A stretch of DNA of 64,000 nt from Caulobacter sp. (GCA_016125585.1 WGLL01000012.1:62001-126000); one strand, 5' to 3'; positions 8,589 to 17,719 are shown, numbered from the stretch's first letter. Program-made: numbers and translations. Notes: a model not told the origin generated them from the letters alone.

Positions 8589-8634
8589 CGTCATCCTGAG
8601 TAGCCTCACGCCGTGAGGCGTGTCGAAGGACGCA
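8589..8634 (+). repeat. Palindromic repeat family B, type 1 copy
   Basis: CGTCATCCTGAGTAG, stem CCTCACG...CGTGAGG, then CGTGTCGAAGGACGCA. With the copy at 8521 it forms a 114-bp inverted composite whose outer ends match over 17 bases with a single mismatch. No gene lies inside, unlike the pair around the GIY-YIG gene. Confidence 0.85.
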
Positions 8635-8687
8635 CTTTGCTTCCGCCGCGACAGCTGTGATCGTCTGCGGAAAACGAGGATCCCCCC

Positions 8688-9653
8688 ATGCCCGACTTCC
8701 GCATCATCGAGACCAATGGCGTCAGGCTGCGCGCCGCCGTCGAGGGGTCCGGACCGCTGGTGGTCATGGTCCATGGCTTTCCGGAGAGCTGGTACAGCTG
8801 GCGCCACCAGATCGGCCCCATCGCAGAGGCCGGTTTCACCGCCTGCGCCATCGACGTGCGCGGCTACGGCGGGTCGGACAAGCCGGCGCAGGTCGCCGAC
8901 TATTCGCTGAAGGAGATCACGGCCGACGTCTCCGGGGTCATCGAGGCCCTGTCGGAGGACGGAACCGGCGTGCTGATCGGCCACGACTGGGGCGCGCCCA
9001 TCGTCTGGAACACCGCCCTGACCCGGCCCGACCGCGTCTCCGCCGTCGCCGGCCTGTCGGTGCCCTACACCGGCGTCCCGACCGCCAACTTCCTCGACAT
9101 CGTCAAGGCGGCGTTCACCGACAGGGGCCGCTTCTTCTACCAGGTCTATTTCCAGGACGTCGGCCTCGCCGAGGCCGAGCTGGAGGCCGACCCCGCCGCG
9201 ACCATCCGCAAATTCTACTACGCCATCAGCGGCGACGCGCCGGACGGGACCTGGCCGGTCGACAAGGTGCATGGCGACAGCCTGCTCCACCGCCTGCCCG
9301 ATCCCCAGCCCTTCCCGGCCTGGCTGACCGAGGCGGACATCGCCTACTACGCCGCCGAGTTTGAACAGTCGGGCTTCTTCGGACCCTTGAACCGCTACCG
9401 CAACCACGGCGCCGACTTTGAGTGGCTTCAGCAGTTCAAGGACCGCAGGATCGAGCAGCCCAGCCTGTTCATCGGCGGCTCCCGCGACCTGGTGCTGAAG
9501 ATGATCCCGGGGGTCAATCCGGTCGACATCATGAAGCCGCACCTGCCCGACTTGCGCGGCGCCACCGTGCTCGAAGGCTGCGGCCACTGGACCCAGCAGG
9601 AACAGCCCGAAGCGGTGACCAGGTTGCTGGTCGACTGGCTCAAGAGTCTTTGA
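8688..9653 (+). CDS. Alpha/beta hydrolase, epoxide hydrolase family
   Basis: A 321-residue enzyme with the epoxide hydrolase pattern: oxyanion motif HGFPESWYSWRHQ (residues 29-41), nucleophile D100 in GHDWGAP, and the catalytic His in GCGHWTQQE near the C-terminus. Tyrosines in the cap region (FYQVYF, LNRYRN) are placed like the epoxide-activating tyrosines. The reaction expected is epoxide plus water to a vicinal diol, though fluoroacetate dehalogenases and other Asp-nucleophile hydrolases share the fold. Start ATG 8688 follows GAGGATCCCCCC. It lies between two acid-CoA ligases, consistent with a catabolic cluster. Substrate unknown. Confidence 0.9.
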   Translation: MPDFRIIETNGVRLRAAVEGSGPLVVMVHGFPESWYSWRHQIGPIAEAGFTACAIDVRGYGGSDKPAQVADYSLKEITADVSGVIEALSEDGTGVLIGHDWGAPIVWNTALTRPDRVSAVAGLSVPYTGVPTANFLDIVKAAFTDRGRFFYQVYFQDVGLAEAELEADPAATIRKFYYAISGDAPDGTWPVDKVHGDSLLHRLPDPQPFPAWLTEADIAYYAAEFEQSGFFGPLNRYRNHGADFEWLQQFKDRRIEQPSLFIGGSRDLVLKMIPGVNPVDIMKPHLPDLRGATVLEGCGHWTQQEQPEAVTRLLVDWLKSL

Positions 9654-9747
9654 CCCCCGCCTTCCCCGCCGTCAGCCTTGTGCAGCGGTTTCCGTGAGCG
9701 TTAGGGTCTGGCTCAAGAACGATAACAAGCCCTAGAGGAAACCGCCC

Positions 9748-11616
9748 ATGACCCCCGCTGACGGCGCGGCGGCGCCTGAGTCGCTGTCCAAGGTTCCGTT
9801 CGCGGACCTGCCCATGAAGGGCCCGGATGTCTCGGTCGAGCGGCGGCCGGACGGCTCGATCCTGATCCGCTCGAACCACGCCCCGGGCGAGGGCCCGCGC
9901 TCTATCGCTCACCTCCTCAAGGAGAAGGCGGAAAAGCATCCTGACCGGCCGTGGATGAAACAGCGCGAACCGGGGCACGGCCCCTGGCGCACCGTCACCT
10001 ACGGCGAGGCCCTGCATCAGGCCGAGGCCATCGCCCAATGGCTGCTCGACGCCGGCCTGACGGCTGACGACAGCGTCATGGTGCTGTCAGCCAACAGCAT
10101 CGAACACGCCCTGATCATGGTCGGCTGCTACACCGCGGGCATTCCCGTCGCCCCGATCAGCCCGGCCTACTCCCTGATCTCTACCGACCACGCCAAGCTG
10201 AAACATTGTGTAGAGGTGGTGAAGCCGAAGGTCGTCTTCGCCCAGTCCGGCGAGCTCTTCGCCCGGGCCTTCGAGACCCTGAAAGGGCTGGGCCGCGACA
10301 TGGTCCTGGTCACCGCCGACGGCGCCGGCGAGGGGGCCGTTCCCCTGTCCCGCCTGACCGCCACCCGCCCGACTCCGGCCGTCGAGGCGGCGCGGGAGAC
10401 GCTGGGCCATCACACCGTGGCCAAATATCTGTTCACCTCCGGCTCCACCGGCCTGCCCAAGGCCGCCCCCCAGACCTTCGGCATGATGGCCGGGGTGATC
10501 GCCGGACAGGATGGCCTGCGCAACGAGGACCCTGATCCCGATCTGGTCCCCGAGAGCCTGGAATGGATGCCCTGGAGCCATATCAGCGCCGGCAACATCG
10601 GCTTCAACGGCGTGCTCTGGGCCGGCGGCACCGTCTATCTGGACGAGGGCAAGCCGCTGCCGGGTATGTTCGAGACGACGATCAAGAACCTCTATGAGGT
10701 CTCGCCGGTGGTGTTCGGCTCCGCCCCGATCGCCTTTGGCATGCTGGCCGAGGCGATGGAAAAGGACCCGGTGCTGCGCAAGTCGTTCTTCCGGAACATG
10801 CGCTACATGGGCTACGGCGGCGCCACCCTCAGCAATGACGTCAACGAGCGGCTGCAGGCCCTGGCCATCGCCGAGACCGGCGCCCGCATGCCGCTGACCA
10901 CCATGTACGGGGCCACCGAGACGCAGGGCATCACGGTCACCCACTGGGCCACCGAAACGGTCGGGCTGGTCGGCCTGCCCCTGCCGGGCATCACCCTCAA
11001 GCTGGTGCCCAACGGCGGCAAGATGGAGGTTCGGGTCAAGGGACCGACCGTCACCACCGGCTATGTCGGCGACGCCGAAAAGACCGCCGCCGCCTTTGAC
11101 GAGGAAGGCTTCTACAAGCTGGGCGACGCGGCGAAATTCATCGACGAGAACGATCCGGCCCAGGGCCTGATGTTCGACGGTCGCGTCACCGAGGACTTCA
11201 AGCTCGACAGCGGCACCTGGGTCTCGGTCGGCACCCTGCGGCCCGAGCTGGTCGCCGCCTGCAGCCCGTGGATCATGGACGCCGTGGTCGCCGGTCAGGA
11301 CAAGCCCTTCATCGGCCTTCTGGTCTGGCCGTCGATGGCCGGGATGCAGGCCCTGGCCGCCGACGAGGGGCCGGGCTCGCCGATCGAGAAACTGACCGCC
11401 CTGCTGACCGAAAAGCTGACCGCCTTCAACGCCAGCGCCGGCGGACTGTCGCGCCGGGTCGGCCGCTTCGCCATCATGCTCGACCCGCCGTCCATCGACG
11501 CCGGCGAGATCACCGACAAGGGCTACGTCAACCAGCGCGCAACCCTGGAACGCCGCGCCGACCTGGTCAAAGCCCTCTATGGCGACGGCTCCGCGCCGGG
11601 CGTCGTTTCGCTTTAG
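9748..11616 (+). CDS. Feruloyl-CoA synthase-like AMP-dependent ligase
   Basis: A 622-residue ANL-superfamily ligase, longer than the one upstream. It carries LFTSGSTGLPKAAP (P-loop), TMYGATET, and a C-terminal part with LDSGTWVSVGTLRPELVAACSPW and EITDKGYVNQR, features I associate with the feruloyl-CoA synthase subfamily, which makes CoA thioesters of ferulate, coumarate and related phenylpropenoids. The start ATG has AGAGGAAA about 7 bases upstream. The enoyl-CoA hydratase/lyase and vanillin dehydrogenase partners that would finish ferulate degradation are not beside it, although an aldehyde dehydrogenase lies 3 kb upstream. Substrate assignment is therefore tentative. Confidence 0.85.
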   Translation: MTPADGAAAPESLSKVPFADLPMKGPDVSVERRPDGSILIRSNHAPGEGPRSIAHLLKEKAEKHPDRPWMKQREPGHGPWRTVTYGEALHQAEAIAQWLLDAGLTADDSVMVLSANSIEHALIMVGCYTAGIPVAPISPAYSLISTDHAKLKHCVEVVKPKVVFAQSGELFARAFETLKGLGRDMVLVTADGAGEGAVPLSRLTATRPTPAVEAARETLGHHTVAKYLFTSGSTGLPKAAPQTFGMMAGVIAGQDGLRNEDPDPDLVPESLEWMPWSHISAGNIGFNGVLWAGGTVYLDEGKPLPGMFETTIKNLYEVSPVVFGSAPIAFGMLAEAMEKDPVLRKSFFRNMRYMGYGGATLSNDVNERLQALAIAETGARMPLTTMYGATETQGITVTHWATETVGLVGLPLPGITLKLVPNGGKMEVRVKGPTVTTGYVGDAEKTAAAFDEEGFYKLGDAAKFIDENDPAQGLMFDGRVTEDFKLDSGTWVSVGTLRPELVAACSPWIMDAVVAGQDKPFIGLLVWPSMAGMQALAADEGPGSPIEKLTALLTEKLTAFNASAGGLSRRVGRFAIMLDPPSIDAGEITDKGYVNQRATLERRADLVKALYGDGSAPGVVSL

Positions 11617-11621
11617 CGTTT

Positions 11622-11646
11622 CCTTCTCCCGGCAAGCGGGAGAAGG
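11622..11646. repeat. Repeat family A, first hairpin only
   Basis: CCTTCTCCC-GGCAAGC-GGGAGAAGG, a perfect 9-bp stem. It corresponds to the first half of the longer family A copies. It lies between the feruloyl-CoA-synthase-like gene and the esterase gene. Confidence 0.75.
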
Positions 11647-11664
11647 ATCGAAACGGAGTTAACC

Positions 11665-12597
11665 ATGACCCTCGACCCCCACTTCCGCGCCATGCTCGAC
11701 GCCGCTGCCCAGATCGAGATGCCGCCGCTCGCCACCCTGCCGCCGGAGATGATCCGGATGGGCTATGTCGCCCAGCGGGCCGGCCTCGACGCGGGCGCCC
11801 CGAAGGATCTGACGGTCCGCGATCTGGAGGTGGCCGGGGGCGACGGGCCGATCAAGGCGCGGCTCTATGCGCCCAAGGACGCCCCGGCGACGACCGGGGT
11901 GATGGTCTATTTCCACGGTGGCGGATTTGTCATCGGCGATCTTGAGACCCACGACGACTTCATGCGGCGGCTCTGCGCCGCTTCGGGCGTCCGCATCGTC
12001 GCCGTCGACTATCGCCTGGCGCCGGAGCATCCCTTCCCCGCCGCCCATGACGACGCCCTGGCCGCCACCCGTTGGGTGATCGACAACGCCGCCAGCATCG
12101 GCGTCGATCCGGCCCGCGTCGCCGTCGGCGGCTGCAGCGCCGGGGGCAACCTGGCCGCCTGCATGGCCCTCGAATTCCGCGATGACCCCAAACGCAAGCT
12201 GGCCTTCCAGTTCCTCGCCTATCCGGCCACGGCGATGGAGCAGGACACCCAGTCGCGCCGCGACCTGGCCACCGGCTATGTGCTGACCGCCGAGGTGATG
12301 GAATGGTTCGCCAAACACTTCGCCGCCATCGGCCACAAGGACGCCCGCCGCGCCGAGCCGGCCCATGTCGAGGACCTGTCGGGCCTGCCGCCGGCCTTCG
12401 TCGCCACTGCCGGCTTCGACCCGCTGAAGGACGAGGGCCGGGTTTACGCCGAACGGATGAAGGCGGCGGGGGTCAAGGCCGAGCACATCGAGTATCCCAG
12501 CTTCGTCCATGACTTCTACATCATGGCCGCGGTGAGCCCGGCGGTCGTCGGCGCTATCGACGAGGCGGCCGCCAGGTTGAAGGCGGCGCTGGCCTGA
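11665..12597 (+). CDS. Alpha/beta hydrolase (HSL family esterase/lipase)
   Basis: A 310-residue hormone-sensitive-lipase family enzyme. HGGGF provides the oxyanion hole, DYRLAPEHPFPAA the family signature, and the nucleophile Ser sits in GCSAGG, where nearly all family members have GDSAGG; the Asp to Cys change beside the nucleophile is unusual. The acid is expected in FDPLKDEG and the base in FVHDFY. The product is likely a cytosolic carboxylesterase. It is followed after 18 bases by a second, divergent HSL member, so the pair may act on the same class of ester. A GGAG ribosome site lies upstream of the ATG (ACGGAGTTAACC). Confidence 0.9.
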   Translation: MTLDPHFRAMLDAAAQIEMPPLATLPPEMIRMGYVAQRAGLDAGAPKDLTVRDLEVAGGDGPIKARLYAPKDAPATTGVMVYFHGGGFVIGDLETHDDFMRRLCAASGVRIVAVDYRLAPEHPFPAAHDDALAATRWVIDNAASIGVDPARVAVGGCSAGGNLAACMALEFRDDPKRKLAFQFLAYPATAMEQDTQSRRDLATGYVLTAEVMEWFAKHFAAIGHKDARRAEPAHVEDLSGLPPAFVATAGFDPLKDEGRVYAERMKAAGVKAEHIEYPSFVHDFYIMAAVSPAVVGAIDEAAARLKAALA

Positions 12598-12615
12598 TCT
12601 GAGACGGCCCCCGCA

Positions 12616-13443
12616 ATGGTCCCGCTGCTGGTCCGCAAGGGGTTGGATCCCTGGCTGGCGCGGATGGACCCACAGGCGCCGGAACCGGAAACGATTTTCG
12701 ATCTCGACTTGGCCGCCGACGGCTCGGCCCTGCCGACGCGGCTGTATCGGCCTCATGAGGCGACAGGGGACCTGCTCGTCTTCTTTCATGGCGGCGGCCT
12801 GGTCAGCGGGAGCATCGACACCCACGACGGCGTCTGCCGCCGTCTTTGCGAAGGCGCAGGCGTCAATGTCCTCTCGGTCGGCCATCGTCTGGCTCCGGAA
12901 CACCCCTATCCGGCCGCCTGGGACGACGCCGACGCGGCGTCGACATTGGCGGCCCGCGGCAAGTCACTCCCGTTCCGTCCCACGCGTCTGTTTCTCGGGG
13001 GCGACTCTGCGGGCGGCCTGTTGGCCTCGGCGGTCATGCGGCGCTGGGCTCGGAGAGGGGCGCCGCCGCCGCACGGCCTGATCCTGTTCTATCCGCTGCT
13101 GGGAATTGAGCCGGTGGCGGATGATCCGTGGCTATTGCGGTGGGCGAGGCGATGGATTCATCGCCATGCGATCGCGGGTCAGGGCGCCGTGCACGCTACG
13201 GACATCGGGCCCCACTGGATGATTGATGGGCCCCTCCCTCGCCTTTTCATTGCGTCCGGGGGAAACGACCCTGCCCGGCCGGATGCGGAGCGCCTGATCG
13301 TGACGCTCGGACGACGGGAAGGGGACGTCGTTCACTTCGAACCGCATGGCAGGCACGGCTGGTTGAACCTGGCTGGCCTTTCGCCGGCGGCGCGGCGTCA
13401 GACCGACCGGACGATCCAGGCCCTCAAGGCCTTCCTGACATAG
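12616..13443 (+). CDS. Alpha/beta hydrolase (HSL family), second copy
   Basis: A 275-residue HSL-family hydrolase with HGGGL, HRLAPEHPYPAAW, nucleophile motif GGDSAGGL, the acid in GGNDPARPD and a possible base in GRHGWLN. It is shorter than its upstream neighbour, lacking about 35 N-terminal residues, and the codon choice seems somewhat less GC3-extreme, which could mean a different history. The ATG at 12616 has only a weak ribosome site (GAGACGG). It lies 18 bases after the first esterase, so the two are probably co-transcribed. It ends at a hairpin shared with the convergent TonB receptor gene. Confidence 0.85.
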   Translation: MVPLLVRKGLDPWLARMDPQAPEPETIFDLDLAADGSALPTRLYRPHEATGDLLVFFHGGGLVSGSIDTHDGVCRRLCEGAGVNVLSVGHRLAPEHPYPAAWDDADAASTLAARGKSLPFRPTRLFLGGDSAGGLLASAVMRRWARRGAPPPHGLILFYPLLGIEPVADDPWLLRWARRWIHRHAIAGQGAVHATDIGPHWMIDGPLPRLFIASGGNDPARPDAERLIVTLGRREGDVVHFEPHGRHGWLNLAGLSPAARRQTDRTIQALKAFLT

Positions 13444-13477
13444 AAAAAGGGCGGCCCGGATTGCTCCGGACCGCCCT
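13444..13477 (-). terminator. Rho-independent terminator of the TonB receptor gene
   Basis: A 12-bp stem (GGGCGGcCCGGA / TCCGGaCCGCCC, one mismatched pair) around TTGC. On the minus strand it is followed by five T residues (AAAAA at 13444-13448 on the + strand), the canonical order for transcription arriving from the receptor gene; it may also stop the esterase transcript. Confidence 0.85.
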
Positions 13478-13503
13478 CTTCAGTTGTGCAGGGTTCTAGG
13501 GGA

Positions 13504-16047
13504 CTAGAACTTGCTGCGCAGGGTCACGCCCCAGGTGCGCGGAGCGCCCAGGAAAGTGTCGTAGGTGCTGACGTTGTCGTCAGCGGTCTTGTTGTAGGGG
13601 TTGGAGGTGTCGGTCTGGAACGGACCGTTGAACGCCACCTGCTGGTAGTCCTTGTCGAACAGGTTGTTGGCGAACAGTTCGACCGTCCACAGGCCGTCCT
13701 GGCTGCCGATGCCGACCCGGCCGTTGACCAGGGCGAAGGACTCCTGGTCCTTCACCGGATGCAGGTCGGAGCCGGTGTTGTAGTGGCTGGTGTACTTGAC
13801 CGACAGGTTGGAGCGGAAGGTCAGCGAGGAGCCGATATCCCGCTCGTAGCTGCCCGAGACCGAACCCGACCACTTCGGCGCGAAGGGCGCCGTGGAGCCG
13901 GGCAGACGGTAGAGGCCGTTGAACTTGCTCGGATCCTTCAGGTCGGTCGCGTTGAAGTCGCCGAACTGGGTCACCGCATAGGTGATCCCGCCCTGCAGGG
14001 TGAAGCCGTCGAGCGGGGTGAACCACACGAAGTCGGCGTCGACGCCCTTGGAGGTCAGCTCGGGGATCGACTCGACGATGAAGGCCGTGCCGACGAAGGT
14101 GTTGAGCTGGAAGTCGGTGAACTTCTGATAGAAGGCCGTCGCGTTCAGCAGCAGGGAGTTGTCCAGCCACTTGGTCTTGATGCCCAGTTCGTAGCTGTCC
14201 GCCTGCTCGCCGTCGAAGCTGGTGTCGGCGTTGGGCTGGAAGTCGAGGGGCTTGGTGGTGTTGGTGCAGGCCAGGCCGGCGGCGGTGGTCGTCGTGCGGC
14301 CGCCGAACGGGCAGACGATGCCGGAGCGGTCGAGGTTGAAGCCGCCCGACTTGTAGCCGCGGGCGTAGGAGCCGTAGGCCATGATGTCGTCGTTGAGGTT
14401 CCAGGCCAGCTTGATGGTGCCGGTCAGTTCCTCTTCGCTGCGCTGCTGCTTGAAGGTGCCCAGCGCGTCGAAGTCGGTGTTCTCGGCGTTGAGGCAGAGA
14501 CCGCCGACGATGGACTGGGCGGTGGTGGCGCCGACGATGCCGGCCAGCACGGTGTAGGAGGCCTCGGCCTGGTTACAGGAGGCGCCCGTGGTGGTGTAGT
14601 CGGTGATCAGCGACTTGTCGGCCCAGGTGTAGCGCAGGCCGGCGGTCAGCTTCAGGGCCTCGGTGATCGACCAGGTGTTGTCGGTGAAGATCGCGAAGGT
14701 TTCGTCCGACTGCTTGAACCGGTCATCCGAGCCGTTGCCGGGCTGGTGGATGGCGGCCGGGGTCAGGCCCAGCAGCGACGGGGCGCCGCCGAGAACCCGG
14801 TTGTCGAAGTAGTTGTAGAAGTCGCTGCCGTACTTCAGCACCGAACGGGTATCGAGGTCTTCCTTGGCGTAGAAGGCGCCGACCAGCCAGTCGACCGGAC
14901 CGGCGACGCCCGCGGCGCGGAGTTCTTCGCTGAACTGGTCGAACTCGACGAAGTTGGTGCCGTCCGCCGGACGGTAGATGATGTCGGCGGCGGTGAAGTC
15001 GCTGTCCTGGCCGGTTTCAGCGCGCCAGTTGCGGGCGGCGGTGATCGAGGTGATGGCGATGTCGGGGGTGACATCGTAGTTCACTTCGGCCGAGAAGCCC
15101 TTGTCCTGGATGAACTGACGGGTCGAGCGGTTGCCGTAGGCGACGCGGCTGAAGGGCCGCTCGTCGGTGGCGATGCCGTTCGGCTGGACCTGGTTGACGA
15201 AGGCGGCGCGGCTGTTGGCGGCGTTGCCGACCTGCAGCTGGGTGGCCAGGCAGCAGTTTTCGTCACGCTCGGTATAGTCGGCGATCAGGCGGATGGTCAG
15301 GTCGTTGGTCGGGGTGGCGAGGATCTGGCCGCGGATGGTCCAGAAATCCTGATCGACATCTTCCTTGTCGTTGCGCGGGCCGTCGCCGGTGCGCACGTCG
15401 AGGTAGCCGTCACGCTCGCGACGGGCGAAGAAGATGCGGCCGGCGACGTTGTCGCCGAAGATCGGGCCGGTGACCGAGGCGGAGCCGCCGATCTGGCCGT
15501 AGTTGCCGGCGGTCAGCTCGGCGTTGCCGCCGAAGGTGAACTTGGGCTCGGCGGTCAGGATGTTGATGACGCCGGCCGAGGTGTTCTTGCCGAACAGGGT
15601 GCCTTGCGGTCCCTTCAGCACCTCGATGCGGCTCAGCTCGCCCAGGTCGCCGAAGGAGACGCCGTTGCGGGGACGGTAGACGCCGTCGATGACGATGCCG
15701 ACCGAGGATTCCAGACCGGGGTTGTCGCCGACGGTGCCGACGCCGCGGATACGGGCGGTGGTGACGGTCTCGTTCGAGGTCGAGGTCACCGTCAGGCCGG
15801 GGGTCAGGATCTGCAGATCCTTGATGTCCTTGACGCCGGCGTCCTGCATCAGCTCACCCGACAGGGCGGTGACGGTGGCCGGAACATCCTGCAGGTTCTG
15901 TTCACGCTTGTTGGCGGTGACGACGATGGCGTCGACGGTGTTGGTGTTCGCCGGCGCGGGATCTTCCTGCGCGAAGGCGGCGGTGGCCAGAAGGCCGGAA
16001 AGCACGGCGGCGGAAGCCGACGCGCTGAGCAATTGACGGATACGCAT
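13504..16047 (-). CDS. TonB-dependent outer membrane receptor
   Basis: An 847-residue outer-membrane transporter. Residues 1-26 are a signal peptide (cleavage AAFA|QED), followed by a TonB-box-like segment (VDAIVVTANKREQNLQDVP), the plug domain (RIRGVGTVGDN, VDGVYRPRNG, VLKGPQGTLFGKNTSAGVINI) and a 22-strand barrel ending in the terminal Phe (TLRSKF) used for outer-membrane assembly. Such receptors import substrates that exceed porin size using TonB energy. The Caulobacterales have many, often for sugars, aromatics or other carbon compounds rather than siderophores. It converges on the hydrolase/CoA-ligase cluster, so it could import that cluster's substrate; this is inference. AGGACAGGAC precedes the ATG. 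Confidence 0.95.
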   Translation of the reverse strand: MRIRQLLSASASAAVLSGLLATAAFAQEDPAPANTNTVDAIVVTANKREQNLQDVPATVTALSGELMQDAGVKDIKDLQILTPGLTVTSTSNETVTTARIRGVGTVGDNPGLESSVGIVIDGVYRPRNGVSFGDLGELSRIEVLKGPQGTLFGKNTSAGVINILTAEPKFTFGGNAELTAGNYGQIGGSASVTGPIFGDNVAGRIFFARRERDGYLDVRTGDGPRNDKEDVDQDFWTIRGQILATPTNDLTIRLIADYTERDENCCLATQLQVGNAANSRAAFVNQVQPNGIATDERPFSRVAYGNRSTRQFIQDKGFSAEVNYDVTPDIAITSITAARNWRAETGQDSDFTAADIIYRPADGTNFVEFDQFSEELRAAGVAGPVDWLVGAFYAKEDLDTRSVLKYGSDFYNYFDNRVLGGAPSLLGLTPAAIHQPGNGSDDRFKQSDETFAIFTDNTWSITEALKLTAGLRYTWADKSLITDYTTTGASCNQAEASYTVLAGIVGATTAQSIVGGLCLNAENTDFDALGTFKQQRSEEELTGTIKLAWNLNDDIMAYGSYARGYKSGGFNLDRSGIVCPFGGRTTTTAAGLACTNTTKPLDFQPNADTSFDGEQADSYELGIKTKWLDNSLLLNATAFYQKFTDFQLNTFVGTAFIVESIPELTSKGVDADFVWFTPLDGFTLQGGITYAVTQFGDFNATDLKDPSKFNGLYRLPGSTAPFAPKWSGSVSGSYERDIGSSLTFRSNLSVKYTSHYNTGSDLHPVKDQESFALVNGRVGIGSQDGLWTVELFANNLFDKDYQQVAFNGPFQTDTSNPYNKTADDNVSTYDTFLGAPRTWGVTLRSKF

Positions 16048-16481
16048 GTCCTGTCCTGGGTTTTTGGCGCGGGCGTCACGCGCGCGTTTTTTTGGGGAGG
16101 AAGATCGGACCGAGGAAGCCCTATCAACTTGACGCCGATCACCTACGGTCGTTGAACATGCTCAGGCAAGATTAATCCCTTGTAACATAGGGGAAAACGG
16201 CCATCTCGTGTCGGTTATGTGACAGCATGACCGTCAAAAAACGACGTTCTGAAATTGCCCTCTCAATTTACAGGGGCAAACCGGCCCGAGAGCCCCTGGC
16301 GATGGCGGATGCGGCCTGTTTCGGTTGTTCCCGCCGCCCCGCTGGGCTAGTCAGACTGCAACCGGTTCGCGGCCTTCCGACGGGCCTGAGGGGCCGCCGT
16401 CTGGCGTCGATCGGAGGGCTCCCCGGGGTGCGGGTCCGACCGGCCTCATCGATACGTCAGCGCCGCCGCGAGGGTTCCTGA
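16048..16481. other. Divergent intergenic region between TonB receptor and antiporter
   Basis: This 434-base stretch holds the upstream regions of two divergent genes. Bases 16070-16230 are relatively AT-rich (for example GATTAATCCCTTGTAACATAG) and probably contain the receptor promoter, but no clear -35/-10 pair or operator could be fixed. A short open frame at 16227-16481 has no recognisable domain and no ribosome site, so it is not called. Confidence 0.5.
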
Positions 16482-17669
16482 ATGCCGCCGGAGTTTTTCC
16501 TGTTCGCCGCCGTTCTGGCCGGGGTCGCCTTCCTGCACCGGCGAGCCTTCACCGTGGCGGTCGTCGGACTGGCGGTCATCGTCCTCTACAAGGCGCTGCT
16601 GGGCGGCTACGACGCCGCCTTCTTCCTGCACCGGGCGCAGCATGAGTGGTCGCTGCTGGCCAACCTGTTCCTGCTGCTGACCGGCTTTCCCATCCTCTCG
16701 GCGCATTTCGAACGCAGTCAGGTGCCGGACTTCGTGCCCAGGGCCCTGCCGGACAACTGGACCGGCGGCATCGTCCTCCTGGCCTATGTCTTCGTCGCCT
16801 CCCTGGTGATCGACAACATCGCCGCGGCCGTGATCGGCTCGGTGGTGGCCCGGCACGTCTTCGCCGGCAAGGTCAGCCTGGCCTATCTGGTCGCCATCGT
16901 CGGCAGCGCCAATGTCGGCGGCGCGCCCAGCGTCATCGGCGACACCACCACCACCATGATGTGGATCTCCGGGGTCTCCCCGTTGTTTCTCCTGACCGCC
17001 TTTGTCGCCACCATCCCCGCCTTCCTGGTGATGGCCGTCTTCGCCTCGCGGGCCCAGGCGAAGATCGCGCCGATGGTCCTGGAGACCCTGCCCGGCATCA
17101 AGGTCCACTGGGCCCGTCTGTTCATCGTCATCGCCATCCTGGCCAGCGTGGTGGCGGCCAACATCGCCGCCAACGGCCTGTTCCCCGGCCTTGAGGAAAA
17201 GCTCCCGGTGCTGGGGCTGGCGATGTGGCTGGCGATCCTGGTCACCGCCCTGTTGCGCAAGCCGGAGTGGGGCGAGGCGGCCAGTTCGGTCAAGGGCGCG
17301 GTGTTTCTGGTCTGTCTCGTGGCCTCGGCGACCCTGATGCCGCTCGACAGCCTGCCCGATCCCAGCGGCTGGACGGTGTTCGGCCTCGGCTTCCTGTCCT
17401 CGGTGTTCGACAACATTCCGCTGACGGCCCTGGCCCTGCAGCAGGGCGACTACGACTGGCCCCTGCTGGCCTTCGCGGTCGGCTTCGGCGGCTCGATGAC
17501 CTGGTTCGGTTCAACGGCCGGCGTCGCGGTCAGCAACGCCAATCCCGAGGCGCGGTCGGTCTTCGAATGGATCAAGGCCGGCTGGTTCGTGCCCGTCGCC
17601 TACTGCGTCGGCTTCATCGTCATGATCGCCCTGCTGGGCTGGAACAGCGACGCCCACCCGCCGCTGTAA
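16482..17669 (+). CDS. Sodium:proton antiporter-like protein (NhaD / ion transporter superfamily)
   Basis: A 395-residue polytopic membrane protein with about ten hydrophobic spans. Two repeated hairpin motifs of the ion-transporter superfamily are visible: SANVGGAPSVIGDTTTTMMW in the first half and SVFDNIPLTALAL with GGSMTWFGSTAGVAVSN in the second. These resemble NhaD-type Na+/H+ antiporters and related anion transporters. GAGGG lies 7 bases before the ATG at 16482. It is followed 50 bases later by selO on the same strand. Exchange of Na+ for H+ is the best guess; other ions are possible. Confidence 0.82.
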   Translation: MPPEFFLFAAVLAGVAFLHRRAFTVAVVGLAVIVLYKALLGGYDAAFFLHRAQHEWSLLANLFLLLTGFPILSAHFERSQVPDFVPRALPDNWTGGIVLLAYVFVASLVIDNIAAAVIGSVVARHVFAGKVSLAYLVAIVGSANVGGAPSVIGDTTTTMMWISGVSPLFLLTAFVATIPAFLVMAVFASRAQAKIAPMVLETLPGIKVHWARLFIVIAILASVVAANIAANGLFPGLEEKLPVLGLAMWLAILVTALLRKPEWGEAASSVKGAVFLVCLVASATLMPLDSLPDPSGWTVFGLGFLSSVFDNIPLTALALQQGDYDWPLLAFAVGFGGSMTWFGSTAGVAVSNANPEARSVFEWIKAGWFVPVAYCVGFIVMIALLGWNSDAHPPL

Positions 17670-17719
17670 CAGGGGGAGGGCTCCGCCTCTTCCGCCTTAT
17701 CGCCGCCCGAGGGACCGCC

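Noticed and set aside
6735..9587. 950-codon open frame opposite the CoA ligase and epoxide hydrolase genes
   Set aside because: Runs antisense through two clear genes and through the repeats between them; no domain is recognisable.
13486..16155. 889-codon open frame opposite the TonB receptor
   Set aside because: Val/Gly/Asp-rich antisense shadow; the receptor strand has signal peptide, plug and barrel end.
16227..16481. 84-codon open frame between receptor and antiporter
   Set aside because: No ribosome site, no domain, and composition unlike the neighbouring proteins.
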